Shown: piece after piece, positions 18,077-26,248 of the stretch
How the letters are laid out: each line of letters opens with the position of its first letter
Position numbering within the stretch: position 1 is the first letter of the stretch
Source: Desulfoferula mesophila
Lineage (GTDB): Bacteria; Desulfobacterota; Desulfarculia; Desulfarculales; Desulfarculaceae
Length of the DNA stretch: 64,000 bases
NCBI RefSeq assembly: GCF_037076455.1
Contig: NZ_AP028679.1
Span: 1,193,501-1,257,500, forward strand
Direction of reading: 5' to 3'
The notes under the pieces: generated by a model
Told to the model about the DNA's origin: nothing
The model's input: the letters and a program-made list of their open reading frames with translations, nothing else
Databases searched by the model: none
Position numbers and translations under genes: made by a program

Positions 18077-19038
18077 TGAAACAGGTGGCGACCATCATCG
18101 CCCAGGCCGAGCGGGTGTGGCTGGTTTCCCACGTTTTGCCCGACGGCGACGCCCTGGGCTCCTCGCTGGGGCTCATGCACCTGCTCAAGGCCCAAGGCAA
18201 GCAGGCGCGGGTGTTCAGCGCCGGGCCCATACCCGAGGAATACCTGTTTCTGCCGGGCATGGACCAGGTGAGCGACGTGTTGCCCCAGATAGGGGACCAG
18301 GACTTGGCGGTGATGCTCGACTGCCACCAGCCCCAGCGCACCGGGCCGGTGAGCGAGGCCTTTTTGGCCAAGCTGCCCCAGGTGGCCATCATCGACCACC
18401 ATCAGGGGGCGGTGGATTTCGGGCAGGCGGCCTGGGTGGACCCGGGCTTTGCCGCCACCAGCGAGATGGTTACCCTCTTGGCCCAGGCCGAGGGCTGGGA
18501 CATCACCCCCGAGGCGGCAACCTGCCTGTTCACGGGGGTGCAGACCGACACCGGCTCCTTCCGCTACGCCAACACCACCCCCCGGGTGTTTCGGGTGGCG
18601 GCGGATCTGGCCCAGGCCGGAGCCCAGGTGTGGCCCATCAGCCAGGAGGTTTATGCCACGCGTCCCAAGCGCCTGAGCTTGCTGGGGCGCATCATGGACA
18701 ACCTGGAGCTCAGCCAGGAGGGGCGTCTGGCCTTGAGCCAGATCACCCTGGACGACCTGGAAAAGGTGGGCGCGGGACCGGCCGATTTGGAACAGGCGGT
18801 GGAGACGCTTCGGCTGATCCCCGGCGTGGAGGTCTCGGCCCTGTTCCGCCAGACCCCCAAGGGCGCGGTCAAGGTTTCCATGCGCTCGCGGGGCAAGGTG
18901 GACGTGAGCCGGGTGGCCATCGAGCTGGGCGGCGGAGGGCACAAGAACGCCGCCGGAGTGACCCTGGAGGGCAATTTGGCCGGGGTGCGCCGGGACATCG
19001 CCACCCGCCTGCGCCTGGGGCTGGAGGAGCTGTCATGA
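18076..19038 (+). CDS. nrnA: DHH/DHHA1 phosphoesterase, NrnA-like (nanoRNase/pAp phosphatase)
   Basis: A 320-residue DHH-family phosphoesterase that degrades short oligoribonucleotides and 3'-phosphoadenosine 5'-phosphate in homologues. Metal-binding motifs are visible: SHVLPDGDALGSSLGL, VMLDCHQP and the DHH motif in IIDHHQGAVDFG. A C-terminal DHHA1 domain ends with ELGGGGHKNAAGVTLEG. The GTG start overlaps the rbfA stop (TAGTG). It commonly sits between rbfA and truB. Confidence 0.92.
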   Translation: MKQVATIIAQAERVWLVSHVLPDGDALGSSLGLMHLLKAQGKQARVFSAGPIPEEYLFLPGMDQVSDVLPQIGDQDLAVMLDCHQPQRTGPVSEAFLAKLPQVAIIDHHQGAVDFGQAAWVDPGFAATSEMVTLLAQAEGWDITPEAATCLFTGVQTDTGSFRYANTTPRVFRVAADLAQAGAQVWPISQEVYATRPKRLSLLGRIMDNLELSQEGRLALSQITLDDLEKVGAGPADLEQAVETLRLIPGVEVSALFRQTPKGAVKVSMRSRGKVDVSRVAIELGGGGHKNAAGVTLEGNLAGVRRDIATRLRLGLEELS

Positions 19039-20039
19039 GCCGCCGCCGGCCCAAGCCGAGCTTCCTGGAGGACGGCGTGCTGGTGGTGAACAAACCGGCC
19101 GGCCCCACCAGCCACGACGTGGTGGAGCGCCTGCGCCGCCGCTTCCGCCCGGCCAAGCTGGGCCATACCGGCACCCTGGACCCGTTTGCCACCGGGGTGT
19201 TGGTCCTGGCTTTCAACCGGGCCACCCGCATGTCCAACCTTTTGAGCGCGGGTGACAAAGTTTACGCCGGGACGGTGAGCCTGGGCACGGCCACCGACAC
19301 CGGAGACCCCACCGGCGAGGTGATCGAAACCGCGCCGGTGCCCGAGATCGGCCCCGAGCAAGCGGCGGCGGCCCTGGCCTCCCTGGAAGGGGAGCGCATG
19401 CAGGCGCCTCCCGCCTATTCGGCGGCCAAGCACCAGGGCAAACCCCTGTACGCCTATGCGCGCCAGGGGGTGGCCGTGGAAAAAGAGGCTCGCCCCATAC
19501 GGGTGGAGCAGGCCAGGCTGCGGGCCGTGGAGCCGGGCGAGATAGCCTTTGAGCTGACCTGCTCCAAGGGCACCTACGTGCGCTCGCTGGCCGAGGACTT
19601 GGCCAGGGAACTGGGCACGGTGGGCCACCTCAAGGAGCTGACCCGCCTGGCCTCAGCGCCCTTCGGCCTGGACGAGGCCCTGGAGCTGGAGGAGGCCCTG
19701 GAGCTGAGCGGCAAGCAAATGGCCGAGCGGCTCATCGACCTCAGCCAGGCCCTGGAGCGGGCCGGGTTGCCGGCGGTGGAGGTGGACGAAGACACCGCCT
19801 GGCAGGTGCGCCAGGGAATGATCTTGCCCCGCGAGGCCTTGCTGGAGCCCGGCTCCGGCCCGGCCACGGGAGCCTTCCGGGTGCTTACCCCGGAGGGCGA
19901 GTTGGTGGCGGTGTTGCGCTGGCTGGAGCCGGACGAGCGCCGCCCCGGACGCGACTATGAAAGTGTGCGAGTCTTTCCCGCCCAAGACCAGGGAGGGCTC
20001 GAGGATCAAACATCTGCGTCGGCCTTGGGTGCCGAATAG
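19035..20039 (+). CDS. truB: tRNA pseudouridine-55 synthase TruB
   Basis: A 334-residue enzyme forming pseudouridine 55 in the T-loop of tRNAs. Motif I is KLGHTGTLDPFATGVL, with catalytic Asp49; further family blocks are YAGTVSLGTATDTGDP, PPAYSAAKHQGKPLY and CSKGTYVRSLAEDLARELGT. A C-terminal PUA-like domain follows. ATG 19035 overlaps the nrnA stop by 4 bases; the open frame upstream is shadow of nrnA. Confidence 0.95.
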   Translation: MSRRRPKPSFLEDGVLVVNKPAGPTSHDVVERLRRRFRPAKLGHTGTLDPFATGVLVLAFNRATRMSNLLSAGDKVYAGTVSLGTATDTGDPTGEVIETAPVPEIGPEQAAAALASLEGERMQAPPAYSAAKHQGKPLYAYARQGVAVEKEARPIRVEQARLRAVEPGEIAFELTCSKGTYVRSLAEDLARELGTVGHLKELTRLASAPFGLDEALELEEALELSGKQMAERLIDLSQALERAGLPAVEVDEDTAWQVRQGMILPREALLEPGSGPATGAFRVLTPEGELVAVLRWLEPDERRPGRDYESVRVFPAQDQGGLEDQTSASALGAE

Positions 20040-20123
20040 CTCGGGGGAGCGGGACGGTCCCGCCCAACTGGGCCGCAGACGAGGGGCCGCAGACAGGCCC
20101 ATATCACAAGGAGGATAGGTAAA

Positions 20124-20393
20124 GTGGTTTTAACCCCGGATGACAAAGGCGCGATTGTAGAAAAGTTTCAGCGTAAACCGGGCGACACCGGCTCGCCGGA
20201 AGTGCAGATCGCCCTTCTGAGCGAGCGCATCAAGTACCTGACCGAGCATTTCAAGGTCCACAAGAAGGACCATCATAGCAGACGCGGCCTGCTGAAGCTG
20301 GTAGGCCAACGCCGCCGCATGCTCAATTACCTTAAGCGTAAGGACATCGAGCGTTACCGCGCGGTTATCAAGGAGCTGGGCATCCGTAAGTAA
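20124..20393 (+). CDS. rpsO: 30S ribosomal protein S15
   Basis: An 89-residue S15 with [45 protein letters not shown] and [17 protein letters not shown]. It binds the central domain of 16S rRNA early in assembly. The GTG start at 20124 follows AAGGAGGAT. The 84-base gap after truB is room for an S15 autoregulatory leader but I see no clear pseudoknot. The order rpsO-pnp is widely conserved. Confidence 0.96.
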   Translation: MVLTPDDKGAIVEKFQRKPGDTGSPEVQIALLSERIKYLTEHFKVHKKDHHSRRGLLKLVGQRRRMLNYLKRKDIERYRAVIKELGIRK

Positions 20394-20426
20394 GCCGGGC
20401 TCCGTGTAGGAAGTGGGAAGAGAGAG

Positions 20427-22595
20427 ATGATAAAAAAGGTATCGACGACGATCAACGGTCTGGACCTGTCCATTGAGACCGGCAAGATCGCCAAGCAGGC
20501 CGGCGGCGCGGTCATGGTGACCTACGGCGAGACCGTGGTCCTGGTGACCGCCACCGGAGACAGCAACATGCGCGAGGGCATCGACTTTTTACCCCTCACC
20601 GTGGACTACCAGGAGCTGTCCTATGCCGCGGGCCGCATCCCGGGCAACTTTTTCCGGCGCGAAATGGGCCGCCCCAGCGAGAAGGAGACCCTCACCAGCC
20701 GTCTTATCGACCGGCCGGTGCGTCCCCGCATGCATAAGGGCTGGAGCTACGAGACCCAGATAATCGCCAACGTCTACTCGGCCGACCGGGTGAACGAGCC
20801 GGACGTGTTGGCCCTCACCGGTGCCAGCGCCGCCCTGTGCATCAGCGACGTGCCCTTTGACGGGCCCATCGCCGGGGTGCGGGTGGGCCGCGTGAACGGC
20901 GAGTTCGTGGTCAACCCCACCGCCGCCCAGCGGGCCGAATCCGACCTGGACCTCATCGTGGCGGGTAGCCGCGACGCGGTGGTCATGGTGGAAGGCGGCG
21001 CCGAGCTGGTGCCCGAGGACGTGGTGCTGGAAGGCATCTGGTTCGGCCACGCCTCCCTGCAGCCCCTGTTGGACATCCAGGAGGAGCTGGCCGCCGCGGT
21101 GGGCAAGCCCAAGCGCGAGTACAACAAGCCGGTGGAAGACACCGAGCTCAAGGCCAAGGTCAGCAAGCTGGCCGCCGAGGGCGTCAAGAAGGTGCTGGCC
21201 ACCGCGCCCAAGCTGGAGCGCTACGGCATCAAGCGCGCCGTGAAAAAAGAGGTGGTCGCCGCCATGGGCGAAGAGGCCGCCGGCCGCGAAGGCAAGGTCA
21301 AGGACATCGTCGAGGACCTCGTCTCCGAGGGCATGCGCTCCATGATCCTGGAGCAGGGCCGCCGGGTGGACGGCCGCGACTTCGTCACCGTGCGCCCCAT
21401 CTCCTGCGAGGTGGGCATCCTGCCGCGCACCCACGGCTCGGCCCTGTTCACCAGGGGCGAGACCCAGGCCATCGTGACCACCACCCTGGGCACCAGCGGC
21501 GACGAGCAGCGCATCGAGTCGGTTACCAAGGAAGACAGCTTCCGCGACTTCCTGTTGCACTACAACTTCCCGCCCTTCTGCGTGGGCGAGGCCAAGATGT
21601 TGCGCGGCCCCGGCCGCCGCGAGATCGGCCACGGCGCCCTGGCGCGGCGCAGCTTGCAAAAGGTGCTGCCCGCCAAGGAGTCCTTCCCCTACACCATCCG
21701 CGTGGTCAGCGACATCACCGAGTCCAACGGCTCGTCGTCCATGGCCAGCGTGTGCGGCGGCTCCCTGTCCATGATGGACGCCGGGGTGCCCTTGTCCAGG
21801 GCGGTGGCCGGCGTGGCCATGGGCCTGATCAAGGAAGGCGACAAGACCGCGGTGCTCACCGACATCGTGGGCGACGAGGACCACCTGGGCGACATGGACT
21901 TCAAGGTCACCGGCTCCGCCGAGGGCATTGCCGCCGTGCAGATGGACATCAAGATATCGGGCATCAACAAGGAAGTCATGGCCCAGGCCCTGGCCCAGGC
22001 CAAGGACGGCCGCCTGCACATCCTGTCCAAGATGGCCGAGGCCATCACCCAGCCCCGCGGCGCCATCAGCAACTGGGCTCCGCGCATCACCACCATCAAG
22101 ATCCCGGTGGAGCGCATCAAGGACATCATCGGCCCCGGCGGCAAGATCATCCGCGGCATGCAGATGGAGACCGGCGCCAAGATCGACGTGGAAGACGACG
22201 GCACGGTGCACGTGGCCGCCGTTGACGGCGAGGCCGGCGACAAGGCCCTGGCCATGATCAAGGAGCTGACCCAGGACGTGGAGGAAGGCGCGGTCTACGA
22301 AGGCACCGTGGTCAAGATCATGGACTTCGGCGCTTTCGTGGAGATCCTGCCCGGCCGCGACGGCCTGGTGCACATCAGCGAGCTGGATCACCACCGGGTG
22401 CGCGCGGTCACCGACGTGCTCAAGGAAGGCGACAAGGTCAAGGTCAAGGTGCTGGGCGTGGACGACCGCGGCAAGGTGCGCCTGAGCCGCAAGGCCCTGC
22501 TGCCCGTGCCCGAGGGAGCCCCTCAGGACGACGATCGTCCGCCCCGCGACGACCGTCCCCCCCGGCGCGGCGGAGACCGTCCCCGGCGCGACTAA
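20427..22595 (+). CDS. pnp: Polyribonucleotide nucleotidyltransferase (PNPase)
   Basis: A 722-residue 3'-5' phosphorolytic exoribonuclease. Two RNase PH domains (first: [36 protein letters not shown]; second: [40 protein letters not shown]) flank an alpha-helical linker. KH ([22 protein letters not shown]) and S1 ([21 protein letters not shown]) domains follow. The C-terminus is a short Arg/Asp/Pro-rich tail. GGGAAGAGAG precedes the ATG. Confidence 0.97.
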   Translation: MIKKVSTTINGLDLSIETGKIAKQAGGAVMVTYGETVVLVTATGDSNMREGIDFLPLTVDYQELSYAAGRIPGNFFRREMGRPSEKETLTSRLIDRPVRPRMHKGWSYETQIIANVYSADRVNEPDVLALTGASAALCISDVPFDGPIAGVRVGRVNGEFVVNPTAAQRAESDLDLIVAGSRDAVVMVEGGAELVPEDVVLEGIWFGHASLQPLLDIQEELAAAVGKPKREYNKPVEDTELKAKVSKLAAEGVKKVLATAPKLERYGIKRAVKKEVVAAMGEEAAGREGKVKDIVEDLVSEGMRSMILEQGRRVDGRDFVTVRPISCEVGILPRTHGSALFTRGETQAIVTTTLGTSGDEQRIESVTKEDSFRDFLLHYNFPPFCVGEAKMLRGPGRREIGHGALARRSLQKVLPAKESFPYTIRVVSDITESNGSSSMASVCGGSLSMMDAGVPLSRAVAGVAMGLIKEGDKTAVLTDIVGDEDHLGDMDFKVTGSAEGIAAVQMDIKISGINKEVMAQALAQAKDGRLHILSKMAEAITQPRGAISNWAPRITTIKIPVERIKDIIGPGGKIIRGMQMETGAKIDVEDDGTVHVAAVDGEAGDKALAMIKELTQDVEEGAVYEGTVVKIMDFGAFVEILPGRDGLVHISELDHHRVRAVTDVLKEGDKVKVKVLGVDDRGKVRLSRKALLPVPEGAPQDDDRPPRDDRPPRRGGDRPRRD

Positions 22596-22601
22596 TACGA
22601 C

Positions 22602-23855
22602 GTGATTAACAAAACCACCCTTGATAACGGAGTCCGTCTGGTCACCGAGGATTTGCCTCACGCATACTCGGTGACCGCGGGCTTATGGATGGAGGTCGGC
22701 TCCCGCGACGAGGAGCCGGCCCAAAGCGGCATCAGCCACTTCATCGAGCACATGGCCTTCAAGGGCACCGCCCGGCGCGATGCCCTGGCCATTGCCCGTG
22801 AACTCGACCGCCTGGGCGGTCTGGCCAATGCCTTCACCTCCAAGGAATCCACCTGCTTCCACGCCCGCACCCTGGCCGAGCACCTGGAGACCATCTCCGA
22901 TCTGCTCACCGACATCTTCCTGCACCCCGCCTATGACGCCATAGAGGTGGAGCGCGAGCGCCAGGTCATCCTGCAGGAAATCTGCGCGGTGGAAGACACC
23001 CCCGACGAGCTGGTGCATGTGCTGTTCGGCCAGAACTTCTGGCCCGGACATCCCATGGGCCGCCCGGTGCTGGGTAGCAGCGAAAGCGTGGGCGCGGTGG
23101 GCCGCCAGGATCTGGTGGACTACCTGGCCGGGAGCTACGCCCCGGACCGCCTGGTGGTGGCCGCGGTGGGGCGCCTGGAGCACCAGCGCATCGTGGACCT
23201 GTTGGGCGCGGCCCTGGCAGAGCTGCCCATGTTGCCCGCCCGCCACACCCGCCAAGTCCCGGCCGCCAAGCCGGGCCTGGTGGTGGTGCCGCGCCAGTGC
23301 GAGCAGGTGCACGTGGCCATGGGGGCTCCCGCGCCCGCGGCCACCGATCCCGACCGTTTCACCGCCGCCCTGCTCAACGTGATCCTGGGCGGCAACATGA
23401 GCTCGCGCCTGTTCCAGGAGGTGCGCGAAAAGCGCGGCCTGGCCTACGCGGTGTACAGCTACCTAAGCTCCTACAGCGACTCCGGCGTCCTGGGGGTCTA
23501 CATGGGCGTGGCCCCCGGCCGCTCCCCCGAGGCCCTCAAGGTGGCGCGCGGCGAGTTGGAGCGCCTGGCCGTGGAGCCGGTGAGCGAAGAGGAGTTGGAG
23601 CACGCCAAGGAGCACACCAAGGGCTCCATCCTGCTGGGGGCCGAAAACCCCGACAGCCGCATGTTCCGCCTGGCCCGCAACGAGTTCAACTTCGGCCGCG
23701 ACGTTCCCCTGGAAGAGGTGGTGGCCAAGATCGAGGCGGTCCAGGTGGCCGACATCCTGCGGGTGGCCGCCGAGTGCCTGGACCCGGCCAAGCTGGGCGT
23801 GACCGTGTTGGGCCCGGCCGACGCCGCCGGCCTGTCCCGGGAGGTGGGGGCATGA
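22602..23855 (+). CDS. M16 family zinc metallopeptidase (processing-peptidase-like)
   Basis: A 417-residue M16B peptidase. The inverted zinc motif HxxEH is HFIEH (His46, Glu49, His50), followed by FKGTARRDALAIARELDRLGG and the distal Glu region. The second, inactive-type domain includes NVILGGNMSSRLFQEVREKRGLAY. Members in this pnp-dut position are thought to degrade peptides in the cytosol. The start is a GTG six bases after the pnp stop, without a strong ribosome site, implying coupling to pnp translation. Confidence 0.93.
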   Translation: MINKTTLDNGVRLVTEDLPHAYSVTAGLWMEVGSRDEEPAQSGISHFIEHMAFKGTARRDALAIARELDRLGGLANAFTSKESTCFHARTLAEHLETISDLLTDIFLHPAYDAIEVERERQVILQEICAVEDTPDELVHVLFGQNFWPGHPMGRPVLGSSESVGAVGRQDLVDYLAGSYAPDRLVVAAVGRLEHQRIVDLLGAALAELPMLPARHTRQVPAAKPGLVVVPRQCEQVHVAMGAPAPAATDPDRFTAALLNVILGGNMSSRLFQEVREKRGLAYAVYSYLSSYSDSGVLGVYMGVAPGRSPEALKVARGELERLAVEPVSEEELEHAKEHTKGSILLGAENPDSRMFRLARNEFNFGRDVPLEEVVAKIEAVQVADILRVAAECLDPAKLGVTVLGPADAAGLSREVGA

Positions 23856-24301
23856 GCCGCCCCCGGGTCTTGGTCCAGCGCCTGGCCCACGGCCAGGGGC
23901 TCAAGCTTCCGTCCTACGAGAGCGCCCAAGCCGCCGGGATGGACCTGCCCGCCGCCCTCAGCGAAAGCATTACCGTTCAGCCGGGGGGCATCGTCTTGGT
24001 GCCCACCGGCCTGTCGATCGCCATCCCCGCCGGCTACGAGGGCCAGGTGCGCCCCCGCTCCGGCCTGGCCATCAAAAAAGGCCTCACCGTGGTCAACGCG
24101 CCGGGCACCATCGACGCCGACTACCGGGGCGAGGTCAAGGTGGGGCTGGTCAACCTGGGACCCGAACCGGTGGAGATCTGCCGGGGAGACCGGGTGGCTC
24201 AGCTCATCATCGCGCCGGTCGTCCAGGCCGAGCTGATGGAGGCCGCCGAGCTGCCCGCCAGCGACAGGGGCCAAGGCGGCTTCGGCTCCACCGGCAAATA
24301 A
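23852..24301 (+). CDS. dut: dUTP diphosphatase (trimeric dUTPase)
   Basis: A 149-residue homotrimeric dUTPase, hydrolysing dUTP to dUMP. All five motifs are present: AGMDLPAAL, RPRSGLAIKKGL, NAPGTIDADYRGEVKVGLVN, GDRVAQLIIAPV and the C-terminal RGQGGFGSTGK. ATG 23852 overlaps the stop codon of the peptidase gene by 4 bases. Confidence 0.96.
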   Translation: MSRPRVLVQRLAHGQGLKLPSYESAQAAGMDLPAALSESITVQPGGIVLVPTGLSIAIPAGYEGQVRPRSGLAIKKGLTVVNAPGTIDADYRGEVKVGLVNLGPEPVEICRGDRVAQLIIAPVVQAELMEAAELPASDRGQGGFGSTGK

Positions 24302-24305
24302 ACCG

Positions 24306-25076
24306 GTGTCCCTGAGCTTCTGCACCCTGGCCAGCGGCTCCAAGGGCAACTGCATCTACGTTGCCGCCGGAGAACAGGCGGTGCTCATCGATTGCGGCCT
24401 CTCGGCCCGCGAAACCATCCGCCGCATCGAGGCCCGGGGCCTTTCCCCCCACGCCGTCAAGGCCATCCTCATCACCCACGAACACACCGACCACACGCGC
24501 GGGGTGCGGGTGCTCGCTAAGCGCCTGCGCATCCCCGCCCTGGCCACCGAGGCCACCTGGGCCGCGGCCAAAGACACCGACGCGGTGCGTTACCAGCCCA
24601 TGTGCGCCGGCCGGGGCCTGGAGATGGCGGGCATTCAGGTGCATCCCTTTTCCGTGCCCCACGACGCCGCCGATCCGGTGGGCCTGGTGCTCACGGCGGG
24701 CGGGGTGAGCCTGGGGGTGGCCACCGACCTGGGCGCGCCCACCGGCCTGGTGCGCCGGCGCCTGGCCGGTTGCGCCGGTTTGGTCTTGGAGCACAACCAC
24801 GACGCGCGCCTGCTGGCCGAAGGCTCCTACCCGCCCTGGCTCAAGCAGAGGGTGCGTTCGGCCCAGGGCCACCTGTCCAACGACCAGGGGGCCGAGCTGT
24901 TGGCCGAGCTGATCCACCCGGGGCTCAAGCAGGTGGTGCTGGCCCATCTTTCCGAGCAGAACAACCGCCCCGAGCTGGCCCGCCGCGCCGCCCAGGATTG
25001 CCTGGATGGTCGCGGCTCCCGCGCCGGACTGTGGGTGGCGGCGCAGGAGCGGTATAGCGAGGTTTTTGAGGTATAA
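24306..25076 (+). CDS. MBL-fold metallohydrolase, YycJ/WalJ type
   Basis: A 256-residue metallo-beta-lactamase-fold protein beginning FCTLASGSKGNCIYV, the typical N-terminus of YycJ-like proteins. The metal motif HxHxDH is HEHTDH (His58, His60, Asp62, His63), and later ligands are in VPHDAADPVG, ATDLG and LEHNHD. Homologues are 5'-3' exonucleases implicated in DNA processing. The GTG start is four bases after dut. It closes the long plus-strand run, and its last codons contain the promoter for the next gene. Confidence 0.88.
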   Translation: MSLSFCTLASGSKGNCIYVAAGEQAVLIDCGLSARETIRRIEARGLSPHAVKAILITHEHTDHTRGVRVLAKRLRIPALATEATWAAAKDTDAVRYQPMCAGRGLEMAGIQVHPFSVPHDAADPVGLVLTAGGVSLGVATDLGAPTGLVRRRLAGCAGLVLEHNHDARLLAEGSYPPWLKQRVRSAQGHLSNDQGAELLAELIHPGLKQVVLAHLSEQNNRPELARRAAQDCLDGRGSRAGLWVAAQERYSEVFEV

Positions 25077-25095
25077 AATACTATAGCTGTATAAT
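25066..25095 (+). promoter_or_regulatory. Sigma-70 promoter for the HisKA membrane protein gene
   Basis: TTGAGG (25066-25071), an 18-base spacer and TATAAT (25090-25095), partly inside the end of the MBL-fold gene, about 60 bases before ATG 25156. Confidence 0.6.
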
Positions 25096-25155
25096 TGGTG
25101 AGATACCGCTCCCGCGGGATTTCCATCCCACAATCCCATACCGACAGGTGAATTG

Positions 25156-25716
25156 ATGACTGCCCCTCATCGCAAAGATTCTACCGTGGGTTCCAGCGCC
25201 ATGTTGGACCTGGTGGTGGTCGTATTGATAGCGGCCATTACCTTCCTGCTGCTATCGCACTTGGATGCCTTCGAGTGGTTGGTGAGCGTGGTGCACCACT
25301 ATGAGCGTTACGATCTGGATGAGGTGGTGGTGCTTTTCGCCATTTTGTCCATCGCCTTCGCCGCCTTTGCCGGGCGGCGCTGGATAGAGGTCTCTCGGGA
25401 GCAAGCCAGACGCTTGGAGATGGAACGGATAAAGGTAATTTTGGAGACCGCCGGGGCCGTGAGCCATGAATTCAATCAGCCCTTGCAGGTCATCGTGAGC
25501 GCCAGCGAGTTGGCGCTGGAGGATGCCTCCGAAAACAGCCCAATGCACAAATACCTGAGCGATATTCTCAACAGCGCCGTACGAATCTCCGAGCTGATCA
25601 TAAAGTTGACCCATATCACCGATTACCGGACAAAGGATTACTGCGAGGGGCAAAAGATCCTGGACCTGGACAGCGGGTCGGGCCAACCGGCCGCCGCAAC
25701 GCCGCCTAAGCAATAG
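25156..25716 (+). CDS. Membrane protein with a lone histidine kinase phosphoacceptor (HisKA) domain
   Basis: A 186-residue protein. Two hydrophobic segments (about residues 16-35 and 57-72) are joined by a short acidic/His loop. They are followed by a cytoplasmic coiled region and a HisKA dimerisation domain with the H-box AVSHEFNQPLQVI (His104 as phosphoacceptor). The second helix (LSDILNSAVRISELIIKLTHI) is present, but the protein stops about 40 residues later with no N, G1, F or G2 boxes, so it has no ATP-binding domain. It cannot be an autonomous kinase; it may be phosphorylated in trans or act as a scaffold. ATG 25156 is preceded by AGGTGA. It has its own promoter and terminator. No receiver gene is adjacent on the same strand. 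Confidence 0.8.
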   Translation: MTAPHRKDSTVGSSAMLDLVVVVLIAAITFLLLSHLDAFEWLVSVVHHYERYDLDEVVVLFAILSIAFAAFAGRRWIEVSREQARRLEMERIKVILETAGAVSHEFNQPLQVIVSASELALEDASENSPMHKYLSDILNSAVRISELIIKLTHITDYRTKDYCEGQKILDLDSGSGQPAAATPPKQ

Positions 25717-25750
25717 CAAAGGGGCCCTCCCGCGGGAGAGCCCCTTGCTT
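25716..25750. terminator. Hairpin between convergent genes
   Basis: AGCAAAGGGGC and GCCCC-TTGCT enclose a self-complementary CTCCCGCGGGAG, forming a long imperfect stem between the HisKA gene (+) and uspA (-). T-runs are short, so efficiency is uncertain. Confidence 0.6.
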
Positions 25751-25768
25751 GCCTTGAATGGATCGAAT

Positions 25769-26248
25769 CTAGCGCACGAACATCACCTTGCAGGTGGCGC
25801 GGCGGAAAATTTTTTCCGCCGTGGAGCCGAAGCGTAGGGCCTTGCTGAAGGAGGTACGCCCTCTGGCGCCCATGACGATCAGGTCCGCGCCGAATTCCTC
25901 GGCCACTTCCAAGATGCGCTCGTAGGGCAGGCCCACCGCGATGCGCGAGCTGTGCTCCACCCCGGCCAGGGGTTCGCCTTCTTTTTTGAGACCCGCCAGC
26001 AGGTCGCGCATCATGCCCGCCCGGTGCTCCTCTTCGGCCTCGATGGCCTTGGCGGCCACGCCGTCGAGCATGGCCAGGCGGCCGCTGACGCGCTCCAGTT
26101 CCTCATAGGCCTTCTCGTTGACCACGTTCACGACCAGCAACTCGGCCCCATACTTCTGGGCCAGAACCACGGCCTGGGCCAGGACCTCGGGGGAGAACTC
26201 GGAGAAGTCGATGGAGCAAAGCACCTTGTGGATGGGTTGAGGACTCAT
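25769..26248 (-). CDS. Universal stress protein (UspA family)
   Basis: A 159-residue UspA-domain protein with N-terminal KVLCSIDFSEFSPEVL and the ATP-binding signature GARGRTSFSKALRFGSTAEKI near the C-terminus. Its start overlaps the stop of the TRAP permease gene by 4 bases (ATGA), so it is translated from the transporter mRNA. Small Usp proteins coupled to TRAP operons bind nucleotide and are suspected to modulate transport; that role is inferred here. Confidence 0.92.
   Translation of the reverse strand: MSPQPIHKVLCSIDFSEFSPEVLAQAVVLAQKYGAELLVVNVVNEKAYEELERVSGRLAMLDGVAAKAIEAEEEHRAGMMRDLLAGLKKEGEPLAGVEHSSRIAVGLPYERILEVAEEFGADLIVMGARGRTSFSKALRFGSTAEKIFRRATCKVMFVR

Noticed and set aside
20040-20123. 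S15 autoregulatory leader before rpsO
   Set aside because: The 84-base gap is GC-rich with possible stems, but I could not build a convincing pseudoknot or mimic of the 16S site.
25156-25716. A broken histidine kinase gene with the ATPase domain lost by frameshift
   Set aside because: No remnant of N, G1 or G2 boxes exists in any frame before the downstream hairpin and the convergent uspA gene.
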